From: Rhexocercosporidium sp. MPI-PUGE-AT-0058 | Lineage: Eukaryota; Ascomycota; Leotiomycetes; Helotiales | NCBI GenBank assembly: GCA_020746875.1 | Contig: JAGTJL010000020.1 | Span: 1,116,001-1,180,000 of the forward strand | Direction of reading: 5' to 3' | DNA: 64,000 bases | Shown: piece after piece, positions 32,802-44,220 of the stretch | Position numbering within the stretch: position 1 is the stretch's first letter | How the letters are laid out: each line of letters starts with the position of its first letter | Notes under the pieces: generated by a model | The model's input: only the letters and a program-made list of their open reading frames with translations | Database searches by the model: none | Told to the model about the DNA's origin: nothing | Made by a program: the position numbers and the translations under genes

Positions 32802-33794
32802 TCACGCACCCATCTCCTCCTCCTCGTCCTCAACACCCAACCACCCCTCCGCCGGCACAAAAAGATCAACCATAACCCTCTCCCCCACAACATTCCCCCC
32901 CTTCAACCCAAAAACACATCCCTTCCCCCCACCACTACCACCACCAACACCCCTCAAAACCCACGCATCCCCCGCCTCAACCTCAACTTGCTCAACCACC
33001 TCTCCCTCCCCCGGCGCAAACAACGCCTCTCCACCCAACCAGCCCCCCAGAAAAGTCACCACCACCCACTGACTCTCAAACCTCTTCTTCCCTCCCCGTA
33101 ACATCCTCTCCCGAACAAACCCTGGTTTTACCGGCTGGTTACCAATAACACTAATCCGCATACTGGCAAATGGCGTTCTGTATCCATCGTCCCAAACTGG
33201 CTTTCGCAATCCTGGGACTCGTGTATTGTGGATTAGTGCGTCGTGATAGTTGCGCATTTTTATATAGGAAGCGGGTTGGAAATAGTGGAATATAGCATTA
33301 ACAGCGTCGATCAAAGGGCGAAAATTTCGCAGGAAGGACTTTGTGATGGGCCAGGAGGGAAGATGGGCGCCGCAGCAGCTTGTTTGGCGCCAGAGCGGGA
33401 GGATGGTTTCTGTTGGTGGGGTGTGGTGAGAGGCATAGTCGAGGTGAGAGTAGGATGAGATGGAGGGTAGGATTTGCATGTAGGTTTTTAGGGTGTTGTA
33501 CAGGATTGTGGAGATTGGGATGTCGCCGAACAGGTGGCTGGTGGAGGTGGTTTGGTAGTTTGTGTCGATGAAATCTTTTATTAGGAGGGTGTTGGAGGGG
33601 ATGAAGAAACTGCCGGTGGGTTGGTTAATGCGCTTTAAGCTTGGGAATTTCGCTGGTGATAGTGGTAAAGGGTGTGGTCATGGAGGAAGTTTCATTGAAC
33701 CGAGAGGTTCCGTAATCGCCATGTCGTGGATTTCCTTTGGTGGTTTCGAAGCATAAGATGGCGGGTTGTTGGCTGGCTGGATTCGGTTTGGCAT
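32802..33794 (-). CDS. Unrecognised protein, possible two-exon gene
   Basis: Minus strand. A long frame runs from 33794 to 32802 and is broken only by a TGA at 33678-33680. A 48-nt candidate intron (33653-33700, GTTCAA...CCAG) removes that stop and keeps frame, giving exons 33701-33794 and 32802-33652 and 314 residues. The donor is non-consensus, so a nonsense mutation is the alternative. The middle of the protein contains YHDALIHNTRVPGLRKPVWD and SMRISVIGNQPVKPGFVRER. The C-terminal third is Gly/Val/Glu-rich and ends in an acidic tail (VEDEEEEMGA). I do not recognise the family and no catalytic motif is evident. Regular codon usage and length argue that it is, or recently was, a real gene. 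Confidence 0.5.
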
Positions 33795-34285
33795 TGTGAA
33801 AGAAATTGGATGGAGGAAGAATGTCGCATTCGTGATGGTAGAAGATGCTTCGATGGTTAGTGAATTAGTCTGATGATGAATCTGTTCACTTCTGACAGCT
33901 GTGTCAGTCTAGGTACCTTAGCTTCCCTTTCACCTCTATAAGGATACTTTATTTCCCCGTGGGAAGGAGCGATGGTACTCGGTTTGTACGCAGCAAGCCT
34001 TTGCCCGAGTCATTGCCCTCTAAATTTTGTCAACAAGTATCAAAGTACATATATCGTTCGTGACATTGGACTTGCGTCTTTTATCTCGAGCTTCTATGCC
34101 CGAAGTGATAATCATGAACTTTCAGCACGGTGAACAACTGAGGGTCGTCTCCAATTCCAACCGAAAGACGCACCAACAAAGCGGTAGCGTAGACTTCGAA
34201 CAAAACTAAAAATTTAACATTACCAGGTGAATTGCTAAATGCCCAGCCCAGCCCAGCATCGAGCCAGGCACCGGTAGTCAATAAA
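33795..34285. other. Gap, no gene seen
   Basis: Promoter side of the unrecognised gene, and 3' region of the rhodopsin-like remnant. Nothing else is recognised. Confidence 0.45.
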
Positions 34286-35209
34286 TTATTTTCCACTATG
34301 AGCATCCATACTACCCCAATAATGCTCCATATATCGAGACACAAAGCCAATACTCAACGCCGAGAACCTATCATTGACCTGCACGATCTGGCCATCCTTC
34401 AGATCAAAGTACTGCCTCCCCGAATCCTGCGAATCAGATGTCGCCTCTGTATGGTGTGTCTCCTGCGTTTGCTGTGTACTTTCTGTGACTTGTGTCCGTA
34501 TTGATTCTTGCGTTCCCTCTGATTCAAGAGTTGAGGAGGTTCGTTGCGATTCCACATCGTCTGCCAGCCAGGAATGTTCTTCATGGATTGATAGTCTTCT
34601 TTGCGATTCTACATCGTCTGCTACCCAGAGGTGTTCGGAGGTATGCGAGAACAGATAGTTGAATTCTCGTGATAGTTGACCGCCGCGCGGAGCTCGATCA
34701 TGTTGTATTTGTTGCTGTTCTGGCATAGGACTTCCTTGATTCTGTTGGTTCGAAAGATTATACTCATCTGAGAAGTAGCGAGGAAGAAGTTTGGCGGCTA
34801 TTGGTTTGAGGGTTGGTAGACAGGCTGCGATGACCGCGGCTGCCATTTCTGAGATCGTCCTGTGACTTTGTTAGAGTATGAAGGCGAAAATATTGGGGCT
34901 GGCGGATAGCTACCATATTCCAGGGCCGATGTTGTCAACTACTTTGCATTAGCTGATGATTTTGGTTGGCTTCGGTTGAAAGATGTGTCTTACAAAGAGG
35001 GTCTGTGGTCTTGCCATATTGGATGATGAAAGGGAGACGAGCGATACTTCAAGAATAATTTTAGTAAATGTTTGCATATGACACGGTTCCCGTGAGCCTC
35101 TCAGGGAAGAAGCATCGACATACCTAATAACGGAAGCCCTGCAGATCCAGTTAGGGGTCGTCGTTGCAGTCACGTTCGTTAGGCAATCAAGCCAGCCAGG
35201 TGGCGCAGA
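34286..35209 (-). pseudogene. 3' part of a fungal rhodopsin-domain membrane protein gene
   Basis: Minus strand. Three exons can be joined in one frame: about 35127-35209, about 34981-35057 and 34914-34942, followed by the last exon 34286-34859. The joined product shows NWICRASVISIARLPFIIQY, then GKTTDPL, then NIGPGIWTISEMAAAVIAAC and LPTLKP. This matches the last two membrane helices of the fungal integral membrane rhodopsin-domain family (seven helices, function unknown). A 160-residue Ser/Gln/Glu-rich cytoplasmic tail follows. It includes an internal repeat, LWVADDVESQR and SWLADDVESQR. The first five helices are not visible upstream, where a TAA blocks the frame. The gene is therefore probably truncated, though poorly seen 5' exons are possible. 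Confidence 0.5.
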
Positions 35210-35340
35210 AGTTTCTTGAGCAAAATCACATTATCTTGACTAAACAGTAAGAGAAGCACGGATCATTGCAAGGACGAGTGCTCCTAGTCACACCGGATCT
35301 CCCTTCCAATTCTCCCTGCTTACCTTGTCAATCGCTCAAA
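35174..35340. repeat. Diverged repeat, copy 1
   Basis: The segment starting CGTTAGGCAATCAAGCCAGC resembles the segment at 39528-39670 (CGTTGAGCAATTAAACCAGC...) over about 75 bases, at roughly three quarters identity by eye, with further similarity beyond. Both copies translate on the minus strand to related peptides (SAPPGWLDC and SAAPGWFNC). This suggests pieces of one duplicated gene family. Confidence 0.55.
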
Positions 35341-36085
35341 TCAACCCATCAAAGCTCCCATCATGTGTGTGTCTGGTTTCTCATTTCCTGCCAGAAGGCT
35401 TTGCTACCTAGACATGGCAGTAATTTAAGCGAGGCGTTTAGTGTGAAGTGAAATCCAGTAACAGTGAGGTAAGTACCAAAAGAACATAAATTCCGAGAGT
35501 ATTGAATTTATTTATATATCAAAGCAAATAAGAAGATCGATACTTTCAGTCGCACAAGAAGCGGGAAAAAGCTCTTTCCTCATGACGCTTCTGGTATGCT
35601 AGAGTTCCGCTTCTCCGGTCTTCCCCATACTCAAGGCCGTGCGTGACCTCCACTGTTCTGGGTTCTCCATCAGCCCGTATGTGTTGTGCTTTGCTGTGCT
35701 CTTGTCCTATCCTGAACTCTGCTTTGGCTCGTCTGCCCTATCCTAGGCTCTCCTTTCCAGCGCTCTTATCTTGTCCTGTGGCTGGCCGCCACCACTCGAA
35801 CAACAATGGCGATTATTGTGGGGAATTAAGTTCCCCGCCTCGGCAGCCAAGCGAACGCGACAGACACACTCTGCATGGTGTCTATGGGAAGGTGCGAGTA
35901 GTACTAGCTTAGGTGTAGTTAGTCAGAGTCAGAGCTCTCTCTTCAATGAACAACACCTTTTACCCGTATGCGGAGTATCCAATTGTATGGTATTGTAACC
36001 CGACGTCGGGTGATGCGCCTTAACCTATGGGATGGTACCGGCTATATCAGCTCCCCAGTCTGACAGCGCTAGGCAGCAGCCTTTC

Positions 36086-36110
36086 CCCAACCCAACCCAA
36101 CCCAACCCAA
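36086..36110. repeat. Simple repeat (CCCAA)5
   Basis: Five uninterrupted CCCAA units. This is not the usual ascomycete telomere unit (CCCTAA), so I read it as a microsatellite. Confidence 0.9.
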
Positions 36111-36260
36111 CCACTTTCCCTAAGGTAGGTACATCTTGAATTGACCTTCTAAGAAGGGTGTTTCTAGGTGCTGTTTATATACAAGAAATACCCTTACATT
36201 GTGCCAAGACTTTCATCGTGATAAGAGCTGTCCATTATATTGAACAGGAGGTAGATACCG

Positions 36261-36278
36261 TACCTTACCTTACCTTAC
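36261..36278. repeat. Simple repeat of TACCT units
   Basis: Three and a half units of a 5-base TACCT repeat. Confidence 0.85.
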
Positions 36279-36925
36279 AGGAGGTTAGTTAAATGGCCAA
36301 GTCAATCAAGCACCTGTGGACATTGGACACCCAAGACCGGCGACCCCCCAACCCCTTCTCCGCATCTTGCGTCTTGCATCTTGTCAACCAACCTACCGGC
36401 CACTTGGCGTAAGCTTCTCTCCGGGCAAACGGACAATTAATTAATTCTTCCCAGATTCCCTACCTACTTTGAGGCAAATGTACGGTGTTTCTCCGTCGTC
36501 GATTCGTGTTCATCATATTTTGGTTCCCAATCATGCCCCTTGACCACAATCTAAACGAACAGTCCAATTATAGTTCCCCAGCTCTCTCCCCCCCTCTCCC
36601 CCCCCTTCCCCAAAGGAGATACCCGAGCTGTGCTTGACCTTTGTTGTTCGAAATATTGTAAGAAATCACCTCAATCAGCCTGAATGTAATATTCAACACA
36701 ATGTAGTACAGTACAGTGCAGTATGAACCACCAAATGGGACTGGTGCCAAGCTACCTGCCTACCTAGTATAGAAGACTGCTGAGGGCCCCCTCGTTCATA
36801 AGACCACTTTCTCTTCATTCCGTTACTCTTCTCCGTCGAATTGGCCATCGGGACGAGACGAGTTTAGAGGAAGAAACATCAAATCCACCTCACCTATACC
36901 TGCTGAGCAAGCCTACGCTTGAACC

Positions 36926-38972
36926 ATGGCACCAGTCACTGCTGTTGCAGACCTCGCTCCTCATCTGAGGGGCGTGTCAGATCCTATCGTCACTCAGATA
37001 GCCGCTGAAGACAAGGTCAAATGGTTCAAGAAGCCCAAGTTGCGGATGATGTACCTAATCCTGTTTATATGCTGTATGGGCATCGAGATGACCTCGGGCT
37101 TCGACTCGCAGCTCATGAACACATTGCAGTACTCCGACACCTGGTATCTCTGTACGAGCTCTACATGTAGACTTCTGAGATAGACCACATAGCTAATAGC
37201 TTGTCCGCAGACTTCGGTAATACCACCAACCCCAAAACCCATAAAAAGGCTCTAACCCCTGGAATGTTGGGATTCATGAATTCGTGCTACCAGCTTGGTT
37301 CCATCATTGGAATCCCTATTGCACCTTATATCAACAACCGATGGGGGAGGCGCTGGCCTATAATGGGTGGTTCTTTGTGTATGGTTGTGGGTGCATTGCT
37401 CCAAGGCTTCGCGCAGAATAGTAAGTGTCTGACCTTGGCGAAGATCAAGGACGGGAGTTAGGTTGGGTGTTGCTAACTTCTGAAGTCGGGATGTATATCT
37501 TTGCACGAATGGTACTCGGTTTTGGTATCGTTTTCTGCATCATTTCCGGTTCTTCCTTGATTGGAGAGCTTGGTCATCCTAAGGATCGCGCAACCTTAAC
37601 ATCTCTCTTCAACTCTTCCTATTTTTTCGGAGCGATCGTTGCATCGGTTATTACTATCAAGACTGTCGACATTCCCGGTAACTGGAGTTGGCGCGTTCCT
37701 TCTCTCTTGCAGATGTGTCCCTCACTTCTACAGATATCGACAGTTTTGTAAGTACCTAGCAGTGATTCAATGCTAAATCTGATGTCCATGTTCAATACTG
37801 ACCTGATACTCACTGCAGTTTGCTTCCAGAGAGCCCGAGATGGCTTGTAAGCAAAGATAGACACGAAGAAGCGCGTGCTATCTTGATTAAATACCATGCC
37901 GAAGGTGACGAAGACTCGGTCCTTGTAAAAGCAGAGATGGCTCAGATCGGCTCAACCATCAAAATCGAGATGGACAACTCGAAACAGTCCTGGATGAATA
38001 TGGTCTCAACTCCAGGTATGCGCCGTCGTACATACGTTGCCATATTCCTTGGACTATGTACTCAGACATCCGGGAATTCACTGTTGTCCTATGTAAGTGT
38101 CACCGTCACGCGGCATAATATTCAACTTCGTACTCTCACCTAAGCAGAATATCTTATTACTCCTATTAAATTATGCTATCGTAGTCTTCTTACTCCTTGG
38201 CTCCCCAAAACTTAAAAGAATATCGCTGACTTTATGATTCTACACACAGTACACCAATCTCTTGTACCCCCTGATGGGTTACACTACCAGATTTGCCAAA
38301 ACAAGAATCAACGTTGCCAACCAAGTATGGGGTTTGGTCACTGCCACGGTTTTTGCATCGTTCATCGTGGCGAGGTTCAAGCGTCGAGTAATGTTTCTCA
38401 CGGCCATTACAGGCATGTTGCTGGTTTTTATAGCAATGACGGTGTCTTTCTATGTCCTTAACGATGCGAAGCTCCACCACGTCAAAAACCACGGCGCTCA
38501 AATCTCAGCTTTGTTCTGGTATTTCTCCTATAACGTTCCTTACAACCTCGGCGACAATGCTTTGGTCTACAGTAAGTCTCCAACTCTTTTCATGACCCAG
38601 CTTACAAGATCTAGCCTACCTCATCGAACTTTTCCCATATCATGTCAGAACTCGGGGCATTGGAATTGAGCAACTTTTCAATAAGATTGGACTTTTCTTT
38701 TCCAACAACGTGAACCCGGTTGGCATGAAAGCACTTGGCTGGAAATTCATGGCTATTTACTGCGGTTGGCTCGGAATCGAGTTTATTGTCGTCTTTCTTC
38801 TCTACCCGGAAACGCATGGCAGAACCTTGGAAGAACTGGCCTTCTGTATGTGCTTCTTACCCTATGAACTCAAATTAATGCTAATGTTCTGGCGACAGTA
38901 TTCGAGGACAAGGAGCTTGCTGATAAGGCAGTCGAGGCGGTTGAGAAAGAGATTCATCACGATGCAGTCTAG
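36926..38972 (+). CDS. MFS sugar porter (hexose/lactose-permease type)
   Basis: A seven-exon model, 532 residues: 36926-37151, 37211-37420, 37486-37747, 37819-38092, 38250-38571, 38615-38845 and 38899-38972. All junctions keep frame. It carries the sugar-porter signatures: FDSQLMNTLQ in helix 1, NNRWGRRWPI in loop 2-3, ELGHPKDRATLTSLFNSSYF in mid-protein, LLPESPRWLVSKDR at the start of the central loop, and YPETHGRTLEEL after the last helix. Twelve hydrophobic segments can be followed. Fungal proteins of this type import sugars by proton symport at the plasma membrane; lactose- and hexose-permease-like annotations are common. The fourth intron is 157 nt, longer than the others. It is the only clearly intact gene between 34 and 46 kb. 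Confidence 0.9.
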
Positions 38973-40180
38973 GACATGGAGGCAGTTTCAGTAGTTCAAA
39001 AAGGGTTCCATACTTCAGGATTCTCGTAGCTAGGCATCTTCATTATCTTGTTGATAAGGCTCATTCATGGCAAGCTCCGTATTGAAAACCGTGCCTTCTG
39101 TATGCGCAGGCAGAAACTCGATGCCGATTTGCGTATGTGAACTAACTGTAGCAACAGAGCGTCAATCCTACAGTAGTCTGGGCCGGAAATGCATGGAAAC
39201 TCTGGAGGTCTGAGGTCCCTGAAAAATACAAGTCCCTTTCCCAGTATCGATTGAGGCAATGGCGGTATTGAAAGTTTCGGCGACCTGCCCACACACGCGT
39301 GCGCCGGCAGCCTACAGACTTTTGGCGCAGAATGGACTGAATCTGAGGGTGCAGGTTAGTGAGTGGACGAAGGTTAAGAATTTTTGATTCGGAGTTTTAA
39401 GCAGCAATTATTTTATTTTTGTCGCTCGGTTAGTCAAGGATTTTATATATATTATTATATAGCGAGGAGTATATATTTCCAATCGGGATAATATTTAACT
39501 CAGGGTAGGTCTTTGATACAACCTAGTTTCGTTGAGCAATTAAACCAGCCAGGTGCCGCGGAAGCTTTTTAGACACAATCATCCCACCTTAGCTAAAGCA
39601 TAGGAGCAAGAGTGTGACTCCTGGCTCTCCTAGCCACATTAGTTTTTCCTCCCTGCTTTATCAGTAGAAATAGCTGTGCAGCTAGAACGCAAAAGCATAC
39701 CACCAGGCCAATGAGGCCGGGTTCCAATTCTCTTAATTTGATAGATACACACAATAGCTCTTTAGGCATACCCACTCACATCAGTCGATCTAGTTGTCCG
39801 AATGCAGACTATACCGCATACGGCCGAATGACAGCTAAGCGAGCTATTGTTTTCAATTTACAGCTAATCAAGAGATTCTCAATGCCCCTGACCAAGGCTA
39901 TTATCGAGCTCGAGTCCATGCTCAAGGCCAAGACGCTCTTATATCGCTGTTAATTTTTCATGTATTTACCCGCTTTCAAGTCTGCTGTGCCTTCACACCA
40001 CAGACAGGCAGCACCTCTGTCGTTTGGCCAATCACGTAATATTTGGCTAAATCGGTGTTTAGTCAGCGGTAAGCCCTTTTTACGGTCATTCTTATCTGCT
40101 TACCGAACAGCCAATAAGCTCGTCCTAAATCGCGCCATTCAGAGTTAGTTGGCTGCAGGTGTATAGCCTCATGGGCCGCG
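38973..40180. other. Gap with diverged repeat, no gene seen
   Basis: AT-rich sequence at 39400-39490, then the second copy of the diverged repeat. The minus-strand frame 39593-39775 contains one hydrophobic segment (GLIGLVVCFCVLAAQLFLLI) that could be an old membrane helix. The 5' end of the glycosyltransferase pseudogene should lie near the right edge but is not recognisable. Confidence 0.4.
39528..39670. repeat. Diverged repeat, copy 2
   Basis: Partner of the segment at 35174-35340, same orientation. See that entry for the comparison. Confidence 0.55.
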
Positions 40181-41620
40181 TTGGAGCCCCGGGTCCTGCA
40201 TCTGAACAATCAGCTTTTGGATTCGGGAGCAGTAAACAAAACTAGAAGCATCACCTTCCACGCTATACCTGGCCTTGCTATGTTCGATTCGGCCTTGAAA
40301 AAGTTTAATCAAGGGCGAGACACCCTTCCACATAAACCTGGCTATGCTGGCGCCTCGCGGTTAAGAGAAATGGCACCACAGATGTTGGCTCCGTGGAATC
40401 CGGAGGAACACATTCGCTTAGTCCGCTGGTTCAAAGCATTGGCTACCAAATTGCAACCCGCCGTCTTGGTCATCGACCCCTTTCTATCTCCTGCTCATGA
40501 CATGGTTAGAGGATCGACTTGGAAATACGCTGTCCGAAGTACATGCAGCCTCATAATGGGGCTGATTCCCGCCGAACCGTGGCTTGCTGTGTTCTGGAAA
40601 TATCCCTGGCAAGTGATAATGTGTCCCAATCACTCGTCCAAACTTCTAATTATGCTATTCCCTGGACAGCTTTGCAACAGGCTTTCCATACCCACTTCCC
40701 TGGTCAAAACTCCTCGAAAATATCTATTGCGTCTGCAATGGCATTTTAATGCTGCTATTTCAGCCCGATATCAAGGCTCTTATGGCCGCGAGAAGCGCAC
40801 ACGGCATTAACACTCGACTCCCAGTATTTGAACTATATGTTAAGAACGTACTGCACATATGTCCGTCGTTGCCAGAAATAGATCTACCAGTAAAGATTCC
40901 CGCTAATGCGCATTTTGTTGGACCTATCGTCCTTCCAGCACCATCGCTTTCACAAAGCAATCCTAAGCTGTTGCTTTGGTTACAGAAAGGACCGACGGTG
41001 CTGGTAAATCTAGGTACACACTAAGAAGGTAATGCTGATCAAGCACGCGGCCAAGCCATGGGACTACGCATTCTGCTTAATTCAAGACCTGACGTTCAGG
41101 TTTTATGGAAGTTTAGAGCTGCCCAAGACTCTGAAGCCAGTAGGGAAATAGAAATCATTTTGGGTGCGGAGATTGGACAAGACAAAGTGAGGGTCGTAAA
41201 TTGGTTGGAGGACAACCCCTTAGCTATACTCCAGAGCGGTTGTGTCAATGTTGCGGTACATCATGAGGCGCAAACTCCTGGTTTGAAGCTGCTTGGTATG
41301 TTTCTCTATTATCTTCTGGTTCACATCCCGGAACTGACATTATTCTTTGATCAGGGCTGGCGTCCCACAGGTCGTTTTGGCGCAGTGGGGCGATACGTAT
41401 GACTATGCTAGCGAAACCGAGTACTTGGGAATAGGCGTCTACGGCAATAAGACTGTAGCACCAATGGTTGATGCGGAGGAGTTTGGAAATGCACTTTTAA
41501 GGACTATGGGCAACGAAACTTTACGAGAAAAGGCACAAGCTATTGGGAAATTGTGCCAAGGATCTGGGGGGTAGACGTCTTGCAGCAGACCTAATCACGC
41601 AACTTGCTCAAGAACAGTGA
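40181..41620 (+). pseudogene. UDP-glycosyltransferase pseudogene
   Basis: Successive frames recover a fungal UDP-glucosyl/glucuronosyl-transferase-like protein. In order: FHAIPGLAMFD; LREMAPQMLAPWNPEEHIRL; LQPAVLVIDPFLSPAHDM; PYPLPWSKLLENIY; FQPDIKALMAARSAHGI; GPTVLVNLGTH. After a TAA at 41022 it continues with RPDVQVLWKF, VRVVNWLEDNPLAILQSGCV, GVPQVVLAQWGDTYDYAS and LAADLITQL. At least one frameshift lies between about 40610 and 40690, and another at the G-run at 41566-41574, where one base too many moves the ending out of frame. An intron at about 41297-41356 still has plausible splice signals. The usual acceptor His within HHGG reads HHEA. The N-terminal Rossmann half is missing or unrecognisable. 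Multiple lesions make this a dead gene, barring assembly errors. Confidence 0.8.
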
Positions 41621-42275
41621 AAGTATCCACGTTATCACCAAAGCTATGATGAATCGGGAGCTTCACACCATGTCCTATCTTAAAGCTTTGAGTTTGAGAA
41701 TATAGTCTACAATAGTTCCAGTGTGGAGCTACAACTGATAATGCATAAACCATGATTCGCACCAAAAGTCACATACTTGAAAGCTTGACATTTCTATACT
41801 TATAACTTTCAAATAGAGATCTAAATCCATAGATCTCTTATAAGAAAAAACACTATTAGTACAACCCAGTAGGAGTGTATCATCTGACAAAGTTGATTAG
41901 GAATCCGGATCTCGCCTTAATTTATGATGTTACTACAGACTAGGCCGCTAGACATCCGATTTCATACTCTAGATATGGCCCTATGGATCTATCGAAATCA
42001 AACGATCTAAGCCTAATCATCGGGTATTATACTTACTAGAAGGTAGATGAGTGAGCTTCGGCTAAGGTAGATAATCTGTGAAGTGTTCACCCCGAGTTTT
42101 AATGGGGCACAGGGATTTCTGCATCAACAGTTCACTAGTACTGCCTGCCTGCTGATGGAGATTGTAACTTATCTAGAACTGTGAGGATAACTCCCTTGAT
42201 CGCGATCACTGGTCAGTAAAAAACAAATACTTCTGCGAGAAGAATTATGGCTAGAGTAAACACAAGTGCACCGCA
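41621..42275. other. Gap, no gene seen
   Basis: AT-rich sequence around 41760-41880 with no coding region recognised. Confidence 0.45.
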
Positions 42276-43792
42276 ATGCTGGATTCACAGTTGGAGTCGG
42301 AGTATGAGCTGACGCGGAAGTCGAGCTCTATCTCCGGAGACACGGGCACCTCGATCGGAACCAGTTTCAAAAAACCACCAAAGCACTCAATCGATTACCG
42401 TCGTCAGGTTCTTGAGCCACGCGGAATTGCAGTTGGAAGGGCCACGGATACACACTCATTCGAACGTGTCCAACAAATTTTGAATGCTATTCCTATTGAG
42501 CAGCTGAAGTTATCCCTTGATAATGCATATGTCGAATTTAACAGTCACGCCTTCGCATCTGAAATCGCCTACTTTCCATACAACAAATCCGAAGCCGAAT
42601 GGACAGCCTGCATATACTAGTTCTTTTTTCTCAAAAACAACCTCCCATCAGTGACATGTGGTATCAAACGAGAGTCGCAGCCGAAGCTATATTAGAAGGG
42701 CCCCAGCACAAACATCTGCTTGCCTCCTCCTATCCACTTTAATCGTCGCAAGTCTCATATTCCGTCCTACGAAATTGTCTGGCTTCAGGACGACGAGAAG
42801 GCATGCACGCCCGACCACTTCTATTATGTTTGCAACTACAACCTTCAGAAAGATCTTGAGGATCTACTAAGCTTTCGAGTTGGAAAGACCTATGACGACC
42901 GTACAATTGCTTGTCCACCGTACCTAGTGACTGAAGAAAAGCCTGACAAACAACAAGAGGATGAGGCTCGTCATTACATCGCGTTTGTTAGGGCCGCTGT
43001 TCTTCACGAACAGCTTTTACTTTGGCATATGACAGATGAGGCACAAGCCCAGGACAATTCGGCCATCCCATTTCACACTTTCGAGATCTATGGAATGACT
43101 AATTACGCCAAAGCGGTCAAGATTTTCAGGATGTTTGTTCGCTCATTCGACGAGACGCTCGAGTCCACAGGTGTCCGGTGTGACCTGGAAGTGGTAGCTA
43201 ATTTGGATCTGGATCGGGAAGCACATGGTGAGGTCTTGAAGGTTTAGATGAACTTCATTCATCACTGGGGATTGACCGTATATACCCCGGAGATGATCAG
43301 AAAGGGGCGAGAGGTTATCAGAGGGACTGAGATGAATAAACAGGGCTGGGACTATAAGATGTCGAGCATCGCATTCTTTTACGATACAGCGACCAAAATC
43401 AAGTTCAAGATCATAACCACGAGAACAGCCCTCCTTTCAATAGCGATTTTTTCAATGTATGTTTACCTATCTATTTTGACCCGGCTTACTAATAACGTCA
43501 ACAGCAACCTGAAGAAGTAGGTGCACTTGACAATAACACAAACGAGATCTCCGCGAATGGCGAAGAAATAGTGTCTTCCGAGGATACAAGAATATCTGCC
43601 GAAAACCTCGCACAGAGCAGGCCTACGAAAGAGAAAACCACCGCGCATTCCGTGCCCAAGAATTTGGTTCTCACGATACCTGCGAAGAACAATCCTACGA
43701 AGGCTACCGTTACCGCAGTATCCTCAATCACTCCACTTCCGACAGCTGTATCAAAAGGCAGAGCAGACCTATCTCGATATCCAAGCCGATAG
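42276..43792 (+). pseudogene. Unknown gene interrupted by three TAG codons
   Basis: One frame from an ATG at 42276 to about 43400 is open except for TAG at 42618, 42693 and 43245. No other stop occurs in that stretch, so it reads as one protein of roughly 380 residues with three changes. Recognisable segments include RVQQILNAIPIEQLKLSLDN, SYEIVWLQDDEKACTPDHFY, YYVCNYNLQKDLEDLLSF and FHTFEIYGMTNYAKAVKIFR. Near 43400 the coding sense shifts frame (VQDHNHENSPPFNSDFFN). It then continues, after a plausible intron (43456-43505, GTATGT...ACAG), into a Thr/Lys/Pro-rich tail ending at 43792. CAG to TAG is one C to T change at CpA, the preferred RIP target. I know no family match. Stop-codon readthrough is a less likely alternative. 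Confidence 0.5.
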
Positions 43793-44220
43793 CCGCAAAT
43801 CCCCAACCCACAAGAGGATTAAAGCTAGCATCAAACTGCACTCGAATTCCATTGAAAGTAATTAGAACTAACCCAGGTAATCCTACGAGAATCGCAAAGC
43901 TTGTACCTCTAAATCCATCTACGAATGTTCGCAGTCGTTCCTACTTGAAGACAGGTCCGGAAAATATAGCTACACGGCCTACAGGGCATCATACCCGGTC
44001 TACCAAACCCACAATCACGGCAGTATCTACATTCGCGTCTCCACCCACATCCTCGACTCGCAATCCTCGGTTATCCTCTTTCACCTCATCTCGGCGTTTG
44101 GTCGGGAACATTCCAAAGAAAGAAGTTACAGCTTTAGCAGTGGTGCCTGCAACATCTCTTCCCCGAGTTCCGAGAGGTCAAAATTCGGCTCGAACGAAGG
44201 ATAGCACTCGGCAAGACTAG
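43793..44220 (+). pseudogene. Possible extension of the low-complexity tail of the unknown gene
   Basis: A Thr/Pro/Ser/Lys-rich open frame at 43852-44220 contains TKPTITAVSTFASPPTSSTR, similar to KATVTAVSSITPLPTAVSK in the preceding tail. It may be a duplicated tail segment of the same broken gene, now in another frame. No domain is visible. Confidence 0.25.

Larger units (their letters stand above)
35341..36925. other. Gap upstream of the sugar transporter, low-complexity rich
   Basis: Contains two simple repeats (listed separately) and the transporter promoter with pyrimidine-rich sequence at 36570-36620 and 36800-36900. Open frames at 35643-35998 match nothing I recognise. Confidence 0.45.

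Noticed and set aside
32709..33101. Plus-strand Pro/His/Thr-rich frame of 130 codons
   Set aside because: It is the antisense of the Gly/Val/Glu-rich end of the minus-strand gene, and its composition is typical of a complement artefact.
36086..36110. CCCAA repeat as an internal telomere tract
   Set aside because: The unit differs from CCCTAA and the tract is only 25 bases, so a microsatellite is the simpler reading.
42618..43247. TAG as a sense codon (recoding or readthrough)
   Set aside because: The sugar transporter nearby ends normally at TAG, so a global reassignment is excluded. Mutation of CAG is the simpler explanation.
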